DNA from: Paenibacillus tundrae
Lineage (GTDB): Bacteria > Bacillota > Bacilli > Paenibacillales > Paenibacillaceae
Length of the DNA: 59,408 nucleotides
Direction of reading: 5' to 3'
NCBI RefSeq assembly: GCF_030812775.1
Contig: NZ_JAUSTI010000027.1
Location: 1-59,408, forward strand
In this document: one piece after another, positions 36,754 through 45,311 of the stretch
Layout: the number at the start of each line of letters is the position of its first letter
How positions within the stretch are numbered: position 1 is the stretch's first letter
Notes under the pieces: model-generated
The model's database searches: none
What the model was told of the DNA's origin: nothing
Seen by the model: the letters and a program-made list of their open reading frames with translations, nothing else
Position numbers and translations under genes: made by a program

Positions 36754-37974
36754 GTGAGTAATGCTAGAATGACGTTTCGTTTTGGGGATAAGGAGTCGGA
36801 CAAGCCTGTAAACAAAGGACAGTCAGTGGTAGAGGAGCCTTTTGTGTTAAAAGAGGAGATCCCACAGAACCAAGAGCCTTTGCATATAGCCAAAACACCA
36901 GCATGGGAACCAGAAGTTATCCCTGTAGATTGGGGTGAGACGGTTCTAACTAGCATGAGCCCATCCGAGCCCGGTTCTGATTTTCGTTCCAATCCCAAAA
37001 GAGGACAAGATCATAAGCCTAATGCTACAGAGTCTCCTTATGCGTATTCAGAACCGTTTGATTACCTCCATGAAGATGACCCAGCATCGACAAGGAATAA
37101 CCCGGAATACACAGACCATGACTGGTTAGCAACCCATGATCAGTATTCGTATAAGCGCAATCGTCCTCCAAGAGGTTGGAAAATGATTGGATCAGTGACG
37201 GGTGCTCTAGTCACCGGGGCACTCTTTGGAATAGTGATCCTGTCCTTTTTTAATAAAGATGGCACAGACTCCATTGTAAACTTACCAGGGAATCAGACGG
37301 TGTCTACCGTGGCGGAACAAGAAATAACAGCAGCGGCAGGAGAATCGAATCAGGCGGGAATGACCGGAGGCAATTATTATGCTCTGCAATATGGCGTCTT
37401 CAGTTCACCTGAACGTGCGGAACAAGCCAAGCTTGAATTGGCTCAGGTAGGGATAGCGGCAGGTACTGATCCGGAGGATGGAAATCGGGTGTATGCAGGT
37501 ATCTCTGCGGATCGTGAAGAAGCCAAATTGTTAAGCTCAAGATTGAAGGCTGAGGGCGTTGAATTATATGTCAAAGAAATCACAGTGCCTGCCATTAATT
37601 TAGCTGCATGGGGTGGATTAGAAAAGGATGTGGAGAATCTCTTTGCGAGTAGCTCGGCGCTGGTAGATCAGTTATCCACACTCTCGATCAATCAACTTGG
37701 ACAAACCACACCTCAGGCCGTTCCTGCTGAAACAATGAGTGTATTGCAGAACCAGCATGAATCGTGGCTTAGCGGTATTAACAGCTTGGCTCAAGGGCTT
37801 AATCCTGAGGCGAGTACGATTGTTTCTAGCATGGAGAAGTCAATGAACAATGCAATTACAGCGGTGACTGAATACAATAAAAACCCGGCTGATGTGCACA
37901 TGTGGACGGTTCAGGCTAATCTGATGGAATATGTTTTGGAGCAGAAGCAGTGGATTGAGATGATGAAACAATAA
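36754..37974 (+). CDS. spoIIB: Stage II sporulation protein B-like, SPOR domain
   Basis: A 406-residue membrane protein: a cytoplasmic N-terminus (about 1-140, charged and low complexity), one transmembrane segment (about 145-167, IGSVTGALVTGALFGIVILSFF), a linker, then a SPOR domain (about 207-280; NYYALQYGVFSSPERAEQAKLELA) and a helical C-terminal part. SPOR domains bind denuded septal peptidoglycan. In B. subtilis SpoIIB aids septal thinning during engulfment and its gene lies just before maf, exactly as here, so synteny supports the name. GTG 36754 is chosen because AAAGGAG ends 10 bases upstream; ATG 36730 precedes that site. comC, the gene before spoIIB in B. subtilis, is absent. Confidence 0.82.
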   Translation: MSNARMTFRFGDKESDKPVNKGQSVVEEPFVLKEEIPQNQEPLHIAKTPAWEPEVIPVDWGETVLTSMSPSEPGSDFRSNPKRGQDHKPNATESPYAYSEPFDYLHEDDPASTRNNPEYTDHDWLATHDQYSYKRNRPPRGWKMIGSVTGALVTGALFGIVILSFFNKDGTDSIVNLPGNQTVSTVAEQEITAAAGESNQAGMTGGNYYALQYGVFSSPERAEQAKLELAQVGIAAGTDPEDGNRVYAGISADREEAKLLSSRLKAEGVELYVKEITVPAINLAAWGGLEKDVENLFASSSALVDQLSTLSINQLGQTTPQAVPAETMSVLQNQHESWLSGINSLAQGLNPEASTIVSSMEKSMNNAITAVTEYNKNPADVHMWTVQANLMEYVLEQKQWIEMMKQ

Positions 37975-38008
37975 CATTTCTTCGCATAACAATGACTTGG
38001 AATCCCTG

Positions 38009-38052
38009 TCCGGCAAGGAACTGGAAATAGTTCCCCTTGCCGGATTTGTGTT
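38009..38052 (+). terminator. Terminator of spoIIB
   Basis: TCCGGCAAGGAAC and GTTCC-CTTGCCGGA form a strong stem, followed by TTTGTGTTT. Confidence 0.78.
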
Positions 38053-38056
38053 TGTA

Positions 38057-38085
38057 TTGACGTACAAAACCCCGTATAATAATGT
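38057..38085 (+). promoter_or_regulatory. Probable promoter of the DUF4321-maf-radC unit
   Basis: TTGACG (38057-38062), 17 bases, then TAATGT; an overlapping TATAAT is only 12 bases from the -35, so the exact -10 is unclear. Confidence 0.5.
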
Positions 38086-38117
38086 GGGTGTCAAAAAATG
38101 GCGAGGGAAGATAACCG

Positions 38118-38360
38118 ATGAAAAAAAACTTCGGCATGTTAATATTGTTCCTATTGCTCGGCTGGTTAGCCGGAGCTTGGATCGCCAAGGCACTACAGCC
38201 CGTTAAGGCTGTAGCTTTTCTGACTAAAGCCACGACCATTCGTTGGTCGCCTCAGGCTGATCTAGATATTTTTAGTTACGACATTTCACTTCAATTTCAA
38301 ATGAGCCTCCTAAGTCTGTTTGGGATTATATTTGCCGTATGGCTGTATCGCAGACTGTAG
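38118..38360 (+). CDS. DUF4321 small membrane protein
   Basis: An 80-residue protein with two hydrophobic segments (about 5-27 and 57-77) around a mostly polar loop. It resembles the DUF4321 family found in Firmicutes near maf and radC; the function is unknown. AGGGAAGAT lies upstream of ATG. It is probably transcribed with maf. Confidence 0.7.
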   Translation: MKKNFGMLILFLLLGWLAGAWIAKALQPVKAVAFLTKATTIRWSPQADLDIFSYDISLQFQMSLLSLFGIIFAVWLYRRL

Positions 38361-38453
38361 GAGAATGACGGATTATGACGAGAAAAATAGACAAACGACA
38401 TCAAATTTTTGTGATACGAGCAGATGTCGCTGTAGCATAAGGAGCCAGTTATT

Positions 38454-39065
38454 GTGGAAAATGTACAACAGCGCCCTATAATTCTTGCCTCCACTTCGCC
38501 GCGGCGCAAAGAGCTGATCGCTTCACTTCATTTAGCTTTTGAAGTAATACCAAGTCATGCAGATGAAGACACACCCTTAGAATGGACGCCTGAACAGACG
38601 GTTCAGGAACTTGCGATGCGTAAAGCGCTAGCAGTCTTTCGGGATCTTAATGGTCGTGGATCGGACGCGGTCATTGTAGGTAGTGATACCATTGTGGTTC
38701 TGGATGGCGAAATTTTAGGGAAGCCCGTAGATGAACAGGATGCTGTACGAATGTTGACCAAACTTCAGGGTCGTGCACATCGTGTATTTACGGGGATAGC
38801 GTGTATTGATGCTAGTAATGGGCAATCTGTGGTTAATTACCGACAGACAGATGTGACCATGAAGGAATTGTCTGAAGCGACCATTCGTGGATATGTTCAG
38901 ACTGGAGAACCGATGGACAAAGCAGGTTCATATGCGATTCAAGGTATTGGCGCTTCACTAGTAGACCGCATTGAAGGATGCTACACTAATGTGGTAGGCT
39001 TGTCTTTACCTTTGCTAAGTGACATGTTAGATGGATTCGGAATCCATGTATTGCCAAGAGCATGA
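38454..39065 (+). CDS. maf: Maf-type nucleoside triphosphate pyrophosphatase
   Basis: A 203-residue enzyme that hydrolyses dTTP, UTP and modified nucleotides to the monophosphate, thought to keep non-canonical bases out of nucleic acids and to restrain septation. Signatures: ILASTSPRRKELI at the N-terminus, the SDTIVVLDGEILGKP acidic motif, and YAIQGIGASLVDRIEGCYTNVVGL. GTG 38454 has AAGGAG about 10 bases upstream. It lies between spoIIB and radC as in B. subtilis. Confidence 0.95.
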   Translation: MENVQQRPIILASTSPRRKELIASLHLAFEVIPSHADEDTPLEWTPEQTVQELAMRKALAVFRDLNGRGSDAVIVGSDTIVVLDGEILGKPVDEQDAVRMLTKLQGRAHRVFTGIACIDASNGQSVVNYRQTDVTMKELSEATIRGYVQTGEPMDKAGSYAIQGIGASLVDRIEGCYTNVVGLSLPLLSDMLDGFGIHVLPRA

Positions 39066-39099
39066 ATCTTGAGGATTGACGATTGAAAAGAGGGAACCT

Positions 39100-39789
39100 A
39101 TGGAGTCGGCTCAGTATATGATGCGCGACATCCCCCAAGAAGAACGCCCGAGAGAACGCTTGATGGAATATGGGGCGGGCGCATTAAGCCATGCAGAACT
39201 GCTGGCTATTTTACTTCGGACAGGTACGAAGAATGAATCTGCAGTGCATCTGGCACAGCGGATTATAACTGACGCCGGTGGGATCCGTTCGTTAATGGAT
39301 CAAAGTCTCGAAGAGCTGACCGCCATGAAGGGTATCGGTAAAGCGAAGGCTGTGCAATTAAAAGCGAGTATTGAGCTTGGACATCGCATTGCCAAGAGCA
39401 AGCTGACACAATCGCCGTCCATCCGGACACCACGTGATGCGGCGGATATTCTGGTTGAACAAATGCGTTATTTGCAAAAGGAACATTTTGTATGCCTTTT
39501 TTTGAATAGCAAAAATCATATTATTGCCCAGGAAACACTCTCCATGGGTAGCCTTAATGCTTCGATTGTCCATCCACGTGAAGTGTTTCGAGCTGCCATC
39601 AAATGTAGTAGCGCCTCTATTGTCTGTGCGCACAACCATCCTAGCGGTGATCCAACGCCAAGCCCGGAGGATATCCAAATCACCAAGAGACTGATTGAAG
39701 CCGGTAGCATCGTAGGTATAGACGTGCTAGATCACCTTATTATCGGAGATGGAACATACGTAAGTTTGAAGGAGAAGGGCTTAGTATAA
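39100..39789 (+). CDS. radC: RadC-family JAB1/MPN metalloprotease-like protein
   Basis: A 229-residue protein: an N-terminal helix-hairpin-helix part (about 20-90; LEELTAMKGIGKAKAVQLKASIELG) and a JAMM domain with CAHNHPSGDPTPSPED (HxHx7D zinc motif, complete). The upstream Glu is in the HFVCLFLNSKNHIIAQETLS segment. Despite the name, a repair role is not established for this family. TTG 39076 is an in-frame alternative start; ATG 39100 sits after AGAGGG and is preferred. It is conserved before mreB in many Firmicutes. Confidence 0.93.
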   Translation: MESAQYMMRDIPQEERPRERLMEYGAGALSHAELLAILLRTGTKNESAVHLAQRIITDAGGIRSLMDQSLEELTAMKGIGKAKAVQLKASIELGHRIAKSKLTQSPSIRTPRDAADILVEQMRYLQKEHFVCLFLNSKNHIIAQETLSMGSLNASIVHPREVFRAAIKCSSASIVCAHNHPSGDPTPSPEDIQITKRLIEAGSIVGIDVLDHLIIGDGTYVSLKEKGLV

Positions 39790-39892
39790 TATAATGGTTG
39801 GCGTTGATGTTTTCCTATGAATGATGACGGCGTTGTCCGTAGAAGATAGGTTCACTTTACTGATGCAACTAAACGATGGATACAACAAAAAA

Positions 39893-39936
39893 ATGAATGC
39901 AAATATTAGCTCCGCGATTGCGGTATGAATGCAAAT
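39893..39936 (+). repeat. 12-bp direct repeat upstream of mreB
   Basis: ATGAATGCAAAT occurs at 39893-39904 and 39925-39936, 32 bases apart. Between them is a small CCGCGATTGCGG hairpin; a second hairpin (CGCTCTAGCT/AGCTGGGGCG) follows at 39940-39964. The repeat may be a regulator site for the mre operon, or chance. Confidence 0.45.
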
Positions 39937-39994
39937 GAAACGCTCTAGCTCTCAAGCTGGGGCGGCTATATGAGGCAGAAAAGGAGATTACGTC

Positions 39995-41029
39995 ATGTTT
40001 GGTGGTTTTACGAAAGATTTGGGGATTGATTTGGGGACAGCGAATACATTGGTTTATGTACGTGGAAAAGGAATTGTGGTGCGGGAACCTTCCGTAGTCG
40101 CTCTGCGCACAGATACTAAAAGCATTGAAGCCGTGGGTGAATCTGCTAAAAAAATGATTGGTCGTACGCCGGGGAACATCCGTGCCATTCGTCCGATGAA
40201 AGACGGCGTTATCGCTGATTTTGATACAACGGCAACGATGATTAAATATTTCATTCGTCAGGCACAAAAACAACGTTCGATGTTTCAACGTCATCCTAAC
40301 GTAATGGTGTGTGTACCTTCCGGCATTACAGCCGTTGAACAACGTGCTGTAGAAGATGCGACCAAACAAGCTGGAGCTCGTGAAGCATACACCATTGAAG
40401 AGCCTTTTGCTGCTGCAATTGGTGCTGACCTTCCTGTATGGGAGCCGACGGGCAGTATGGTTGTAGATATTGGTGGCGGTACGACGGAAGTAGCGGTTAT
40501 TTCCCTCGGCGGGATTGTAACAAGCCGTTCAGTTCGTGTGGCAGGTGACGAGATGGATGAATCCGTTATTCAGTACATTAAACGTCAATATAACCTGATG
40601 ATTGGTGAGCGTACATCTGAACAATTGAAAATGGACATTGGATCAGCTATGCCGCTTGAGCAAGTGGAGACCATGGAAATTCGCGGTCGTGACCTGGTTA
40701 CAGGTCTGCCAAAAACAATTACGATTACATCTGACGAAATCAGTGAAGCACTGGCAGATACGGTAAATGCGATCGTTGACGCAGTTAAAGTTACACTAGA
40801 GAAGTGTCCGCCTGAGCTCGCAGCGGATATTATGGATCGTGGAATCGTTCTAACGGGCGGAGGTGCTTTGCTGCGTAACTTGGACAAGTTGCTTGCAGGC
40901 GAGACAGGTATGCCGGTTATTGTGGCGGAGAACCCACTTGATTGCGTGGCAATCGGGACAGGAAAAGCTCTTGAGAACATCCATTTATTCAAAAGCAGAA
41001 GCAGTTCAGCAGTTCGTTCTAAACGATAA
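39995..41029 (+). CDS. mreB: Rod shape-determining protein MreB
   Basis: A 344-residue actin-like ATPase that forms membrane-bound filaments guiding lateral cell-wall synthesis. Phosphate 1 motif DLGIDLGTANTLVY at the N-terminus, VCVPSGITAVEQRAVEDA, the second phosphate motif MVVDIGGGTTEVAVISLGG, and the adenosine motif IVLTGGGALLRNLD are all present. AAAAGGAG lies upstream of ATG. It is first in an mreBCD-minCD cluster; a 187-base structured spacer separates it from mreC. Confidence 0.97.
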   Translation: MFGGFTKDLGIDLGTANTLVYVRGKGIVVREPSVVALRTDTKSIEAVGESAKKMIGRTPGNIRAIRPMKDGVIADFDTTATMIKYFIRQAQKQRSMFQRHPNVMVCVPSGITAVEQRAVEDATKQAGAREAYTIEEPFAAAIGADLPVWEPTGSMVVDIGGGTTEVAVISLGGIVTSRSVRVAGDEMDESVIQYIKRQYNLMIGERTSEQLKMDIGSAMPLEQVETMEIRGRDLVTGLPKTITITSDEISEALADTVNAIVDAVKVTLEKCPPELAADIMDRGIVLTGGGALLRNLDKLLAGETGMPVIVAENPLDCVAIGTGKALENIHLFKSRSSSAVRSKR

Positions 41030-41040
41030 TTGTATTCGAA

Positions 41041-41190
41041 TTGTCTCTTGAGGTAGATCGAAATCCTCAAGGGACAATAGCCAATGAAGAGGGTCGGTAC
41101 AGCCGAAAGAGCTATTACCCGCTGCCCGGGGAGGCTTGTGAATGTTCTCGACGGGACTATGATCTGACAGTCTCCCCACCGGGCATGGCT
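41041..41190 (+). ncRNA. Structured spacer between mreB and mreC (possible RNA element)
   Basis: Three stems can be drawn: TTGTCTCTTGAGG (41041-41053) with CCTCAAGGGACAA (41065-41077), 13 bp with one T-G; a small TCGG/CCGA hairpin (41094-41106); and TGCCCGG (41123-41129) with CCGGGCA (41179-41185), extended by GGAG/CTCC with a bulge. No T-run follows any of them, so these are not ordinary terminators. No open frame of credible coding character is present. I do not recognise a known RNA family. It could be a processing signal or a regulatory leader for mreC. Confidence 0.45.
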
Positions 41191-41216
41191 CGGAAGAGAA
41201 TAATGGATGTTAGAGG

Positions 41217-42089
41217 GTGTTGGAACTGTTTAAGCTGCTGGGCAACAAAAGACTTTTTGTTTTGCTGGTGGGCCTTGTTACATTTATCGCGTTGATGGGC
41301 TTTACGCTCGGTCCGCGAACCGCTCTATCCTGGCCGGAGAAATTCCTGAAGGATTCAGTCGGATTTGTACAATATGTATTTTACAAGCCCGCTTCTTATG
41401 TAGCGGGCTTTTTCAAAGATGTTGCGAACATGCGTGCGGTATATTCAGAGAATGAAGAACTCCGGATTGCATTGGGTCACTACACCCGAGATCGATTGAA
41501 GTATAATGATATGGAACAAGTGAACAAGCAATTACAAGAAGCACTTAATTTTACCGATGAACAGAAGAACCGCTATAATTACGGGTCACGTATTGCACAA
41601 GTTATTAGTGCCAATTCTGATCCTAACAGTAGAACGATTAACATCGACATTGGAGAAAATGCAGGCATCCAGCCTGGAATGGCGGTAACTTCACAGCAGG
41701 GGCTTGTTGGTGTAGTCAGTCATGTTAGCTCATACACTTCAACCGTTAATTTGTTGACTTCGATGGATGCGAATGATCCCAATTCGAATGCCATTGCGGC
41801 TACAGCCGTTGGCAAGGAGAAAGTGTTTGGGATGATCGAGAGTTATGATCCGAAGACAGGTATGCTGAAAATGACGAAGATTGCTGAAGATTCGAATATC
41901 AAAGAAGGCGACGAAATTATTTCTTCAGGTATCATTAATAACTTTCCGAAATACATGCGAATTGGCGAGGTCAAGAGTGTTGAGAAAAGTGAATTTGGTT
42001 TAACAAGCACGGCTACTATTGAGCCTTATGCCAGTTTTCTAGATTGGAAAGAGCTTATCGTGATCATTCCACCTGAGGTGAAGGAATAG
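41217..42089 (+). CDS. mreC: Rod shape-determining protein MreC
   Basis: A 290-residue bitopic membrane protein. One N-terminal transmembrane helix (about residues 13-32) is followed by a coiled coil (about 65-110; MRAVYSENEELRIAL...) and a beta-domain region with the MreC signature around VISANSDPNSRTINIDIGENAGIQPGMAV. It links MreB and MreD to penicillin-binding proteins outside the membrane. Start GTG 41217 or TTG 41220 both follow AGAGGG closely; the choice is uncertain by one residue. Its last base overlaps the mreD start. Confidence 0.95.
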   Translation: MLELFKLLGNKRLFVLLVGLVTFIALMGFTLGPRTALSWPEKFLKDSVGFVQYVFYKPASYVAGFFKDVANMRAVYSENEELRIALGHYTRDRLKYNDMEQVNKQLQEALNFTDEQKNRYNYGSRIAQVISANSDPNSRTINIDIGENAGIQPGMAVTSQQGLVGVVSHVSSYTSTVNLLTSMDANDPNSNAIAATAVGKEKVFGMIESYDPKTGMLKMTKIAEDSNIKEGDEIISSGIINNFPKYMRIGEVKSVEKSEFGLTSTATIEPYASFLDWKELIVIIPPEVKE

Positions 42090-42622
42090 TGGTTACACGT
42101 AAGCAAGTCTTGATTCTGTTGTTGTTCGTGCTGTTCATTGCTGAGGGAACAATACTCCCCCTGCTGATTCCTGAGGCATGGCAGATGCGGATTTCCGCCA
42201 ATCTGGTTTATATTGTGATTCTCTTTTTCGCTGTCTATCATCATCGACATACAGCGTTAGTGCTCGGTATACTGTTTGGGCTTCTCCATGATGTGGTATT
42301 CTATGGTGAAATGATCGGACCTTATGGATTCTCCATGGGGCTGTCTGCTTATATGATCGGACTCATTTTTCAGGCTCCGCGTGCACCACTGCCCATCATG
42401 GTTACGGTTGTCTTTTTAGGGAGTTTGCTCAATGACACGGTACTATTTTTCTTATACAAGCTTTTCCGTTTGAACCATGTGACATTTGATTGGGCGTTGT
42501 TTGAATATATGATTCCTAATTTATTTATTCATTTTGTGTTCACATTGATCATTTATGTTCCTTTGCGCAAGCAATTGGAGCAGATTACGAAGAGGCAGAA
42601 AAAGCCACAAGAAGCATCCTGA
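42089..42622 (+). CDS. mreD: Rod shape-determining protein MreD
   Basis: A 177-residue protein with five or six hydrophobic helices and the MreD hallmark GILFGLLHDVVFYG, followed by GPYGFSMGLSAYMIG. It is the integral-membrane partner of MreC and RodA in elongation. GTG 42089 overlaps the mreC stop (TAGTG), so the two are translationally coupled. Confidence 0.93.
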   Translation: MVTRKQVLILLLFVLFIAEGTILPLLIPEAWQMRISANLVYIVILFFAVYHHRHTALVLGILFGLLHDVVFYGEMIGPYGFSMGLSAYMIGLIFQAPRAPLPIMVTVVFLGSLLNDTVLFFLYKLFRLNHVTFDWALFEYMIPNLFIHFVFTLIIYVPLRKQLEQITKRQKKPQEAS

Positions 42623-42695
42623 ACCATTTGTGAGACCAGAAGCAGGAACTTGAGGGCTCCGGCACGAAATGTAATGAGATGGGAGGGACAGGCTT

Positions 42696-43358
42696 ATGAC
42701 GGTAAAATCGAATCACGTAACGATTAAAGGCATCCGAGACGGCTTGGTTTTCCTGTTGGACGATCAATGTGAATTCGAGGAATTGCTCTATGAGCTCCGC
42801 TATAAGCTGGAACACAGCCATCAAAATATTTTGACCGGGCCGATCGTTCATGTGGATATTAAGTTAGGCAGTCGTGAGGTCACGGAGAACCAGAAAGAAT
42901 CGATTCTGGATATATTGAAGCAAAAAGGTAATTTACTCATTCGTTCCATTGATTCACCAGCCCTTAAACCAGAGGTTAAAGGGCCACCGCCGATTATGAC
43001 GATGTGTGGTATGGTGCGTTCAGGTCAGGTGCTTCATCATGATGGAAATCTCTTGTTTCTTGGAGATATCAATCCGGGCGGCACGGTGACGTGTACCGGG
43101 GATATATATATAATGGGTTCACTCAGAGGTATGGCTCATGCAGGCATCAGTGGGGACGAAACTGCGATCATAGCGGCATCGGTCTTTGCACCGACTCAGC
43201 TACGTATTGCAGATATTATCAGTCGTCCACCTGATGAATGGGAGAGTCGAGAGGCTGGGATGGAATTTGCTTATTTGCAGGACAATCAGATGCAGATCGA
43301 CAAGATGAGCAATATCGTTCGGTTGCGCCGAGATTTTAATGTGTTTAAAGGAGTGTAG
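42696..43358 (+). CDS. minC: Septum-site-determining protein MinC
   Basis: A 220-residue inhibitor of FtsZ assembly. An N-terminal domain (about 1-100) and a C-terminal beta-helix domain (about 110-215; VRSGQVLHHDGNLLFLGDINPGGTVTCTGDIYIMGSLRGMAHAG), which contacts MinD, match the family. AGGGACAGG precedes ATG. minD follows three bases later. Confidence 0.95.
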   Translation: MTVKSNHVTIKGIRDGLVFLLDDQCEFEELLYELRYKLEHSHQNILTGPIVHVDIKLGSREVTENQKESILDILKQKGNLLIRSIDSPALKPEVKGPPPIMTMCGMVRSGQVLHHDGNLLFLGDINPGGTVTCTGDIYIMGSLRGMAHAGISGDETAIIAASVFAPTQLRIADIISRPPDEWESREAGMEFAYLQDNQMQIDKMSNIVRLRRDFNVFKGV

Positions 43359-43361
43359 CTC

Positions 43362-44156
43362 ATGGGAGAGGCAATCGTGATCACTTCGGGTAAGGGCGGC
43401 GTAGGTAAAACCACCACCTCAGCAAATATCGGGACTGCGCTGGCATTGCTCGGAAAAAAAGTTTGTCTAGTAGATACGGATATCGGCCTTCGAAATCTTG
43501 ATGTCGTTATGGGACTCGAAAATCGGATCATTTATGATCTGTGTGATGTGGCAGATGGCCGCTGCCGTCTGAATCAAGCTTTAGTAAAAGATAAGCGTTT
43601 CGAAGAATTATATATGCTGCCTGCAGCACAAACGAGAGATAAGAACTCCGTATCACCAGAACAGGTGAAGGACATTATTTTGGAGCTAAAAAAAGATTTT
43701 GAGTACGTCATTATTGACTGTCCTGCAGGGATTGAGCAAGGGTTCAAGAACGCAGTTGCAGGTGCAGACCAAGCGATCGTAGTAACTACACCTGAGAACG
43801 CTGCTGTGCGAGATGCAGATCGTGTGATCGGCTTGCTGGAAAGCTCACATATCCAATCTCCGAAGCTTGTCGTGAACCGTATCCGTAACAACATGGTGAA
43901 GTCGGGCGATATGCTCGATATCGACGGTATACTGCAGGTGCTTAACATTGATCTAATCGGTATTGTTCCTGATGACGAACTGGTTATCAAAGCGGCGAAT
44001 TCCGGAGAGCCAACGGTTATGAATCCAGACTCAAATGCAGCGATTGCTTACCGCAATATTGCCCGTCGTATTTTGGGAGACACCGTTCCGTTGATGCAGT
44101 TAGAGCAGAAAAAGGGCGCGTTCACACGCTTCAAAAAATTCTTTGGTATGGGTTAA
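43362..44156 (+). CDS. minD: Septum site-determining ATPase MinD
   Basis: A 264-residue deviant-Walker ParA/MinD ATPase that recruits MinC to the membrane. The P-loop is GKGGVGKTT (residues 10-18), with the signature lysine in position 11; the Walker B region is VIIDCPAGIEQGF. The C-terminal end (FTRFKKFFGM) is the amphipathic membrane-targeting helix. AAAGGAGTG lies upstream. It ends the mre-min unit. Confidence 0.97.
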   Translation: MGEAIVITSGKGGVGKTTTSANIGTALALLGKKVCLVDTDIGLRNLDVVMGLENRIIYDLCDVADGRCRLNQALVKDKRFEELYMLPAAQTRDKNSVSPEQVKDIILELKKDFEYVIIDCPAGIEQGFKNAVAGADQAIVVTTPENAAVRDADRVIGLLESSHIQSPKLVVNRIRNNMVKSGDMLDIDGILQVLNIDLIGIVPDDELVIKAANSGEPTVMNPDSNAAIAYRNIARRILGDTVPLMQLEQKKGAFTRFKKFFGMG

Positions 44157-44188
44157 TTACGACCCTATGATGAGATAGCTATTACATA

Positions 44189-44216
44189 AAGCCGGGCAAA
44201 CAGCCCGGTTTTTTTG
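44189..44216 (+). terminator. Terminator of the mre-min unit
   Basis: AAGCCGGGC and GCCCGGTT stem, AAACA loop, then seven Ts. Confidence 0.93.
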
Positions 44217-44310
44217 CGTTTTCTCCATTATAGAAACTCTATTTAAACTTTTATAGAAACGTCATCAGAACTGAATTAGCAAAAGCAAGGAGCGTGCTGC
44301 AGTAGTCTTA

Positions 44311-44339
44311 CGCAATAACCTAGGGCTTGTTCATATTAT
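44311..44339 (+). promoter_or_regulatory. Possible sigma-E promoter of spoIVFA-spoIVFB
   Basis: CATATTAT (44332-44339) resembles the sigma-E -10 (CATACAnT), with CGCAATAA (44311-44318) 13 bases upstream as a partial -35. The spoIVF operon of B. subtilis is sigma-E dependent. The same spacer has an inverted repeat GGCTTGTT / AACAAGCC (44324-44331 with 44400-44407). Confidence 0.4.
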
Positions 44340-44426
44340 GAGTAGAACCTTCATAGGATATAGTAAGAGAATTCTGATTCTTATCTAGGTGAATATCTTA
44401 AACAAGCCTCGGCGGGAGGATATGTT

Positions 44427-45311
44427 ATGAATGCCAAACTCAGAATCAAGCAGAGAAGAGAAGAGCGCATCCGGCGTTTACTAAATGATGCAACGAGGGA
44501 GATTATCCAAGAGCGGGAAGTCAGTTCTAGGACAGATTCGAATGCATGGAGGAAACAACCGGCCGATCCGGTGGCAGATCGTCAGAATGGGCTATTCAGT
44601 GTGAAGAGTTTGGGGGCGGAGCAAGAGCGAGATCCGGAGACTTTATGGAAAAAAGAGAATGGATACTACGGATCAGATCATCCGGTTCGTTTTAATCTAG
44701 TGAAGTCGTTAGCACGTCGTATAGTCATTAGTGCTGTTGTCTTCGGTGCGGTATGGGGATTGTTTCAGTTGAACAATGCATGGAGTGTCTCACCCAAAAC
44801 AGTAATTACGGACGCACTTCATCGTGACATGGACTTTGCCTCCATGGCCGCTTGGTATAATCGGAACTTTGGTGGCCCACCCTCCTTTTTACCTGTGTTA
44901 GGACATACAACAGATGTTGTCAATGGATCAGGGATTCGTTCACTTATGGCAAAACCGATCTCGGGAACCATTGTTCAGCCTTTTGCCCTGAGCATGAAGG
45001 GTGTGGAAATCGTACCTGAAGCTGCTGGTGCAAGCCTTGTACAAGTAGCCAGCTCTGATGCTGGGCGTGTACTTCAGGTTCTGGGGGACGCGGAAAGTGG
45101 TATAACGGTTGTAATTCAGCATACCGGCAATGTGACTGCTATATATGGGCGATTACACGAGAGTGAAGTTGAAGTGAATGACTGGGTGGAGGTAGGGTCT
45201 CCAGTGGGGAGCCTGAAATCAAGCAATGATGGACAACCCGCTACCTTATATTTTGCTGTTAAAGAGGGCGAACAATACATAGATCCAGCAGAAGTGGTTG
45301 CCCTTGATTAG
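44427..45311 (+). CDS. spoIVFA: Stage IV sporulation protein FA (degenerate M23 domain)
   Basis: A 294-residue bitopic protein. A basic cytoplasmic N-terminus (about 1-90) is followed by one transmembrane segment (about 92-112; LARRIVISAVVFGAVWGLFQL) and a C-terminal LytM/M23-like domain (about 180-294; VIQHTGNVTAIYGRLHESEVEVNDWVEVGSPVG). The zinc-binding HxH of true M23 peptidases is missing: the last strand reads ATLYFAVKEG. So it is a structural or regulatory M23 fold. In B. subtilis SpoIVFA holds SpoIVFB inactive in the mother-cell membrane until the forespore signals. Immediate overlap with spoIVFB supports the name. GGGAGGAT precedes ATG. Confidence 0.9.
   Translation: MNAKLRIKQRREERIRRLLNDATREIIQEREVSSRTDSNAWRKQPADPVADRQNGLFSVKSLGAEQERDPETLWKKENGYYGSDHPVRFNLVKSLARRIVISAVVFGAVWGLFQLNNAWSVSPKTVITDALHRDMDFASMAAWYNRNFGGPPSFLPVLGHTTDVVNGSGIRSLMAKPISGTIVQPFALSMKGVEIVPEAAGASLVQVASSDAGRVLQVLGDAESGITVVIQHTGNVTAIYGRLHESEVEVNDWVEVGSPVGSLKSSNDGQPATLYFAVKEGEQYIDPAEVVALD

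Noticed and set aside
41041..41295. 84-codon frame in the mreB-mreC spacer
   Set aside because: It starts within a strong hairpin, overlaps mreC by 79 bases in another frame, and shows no family resemblance.
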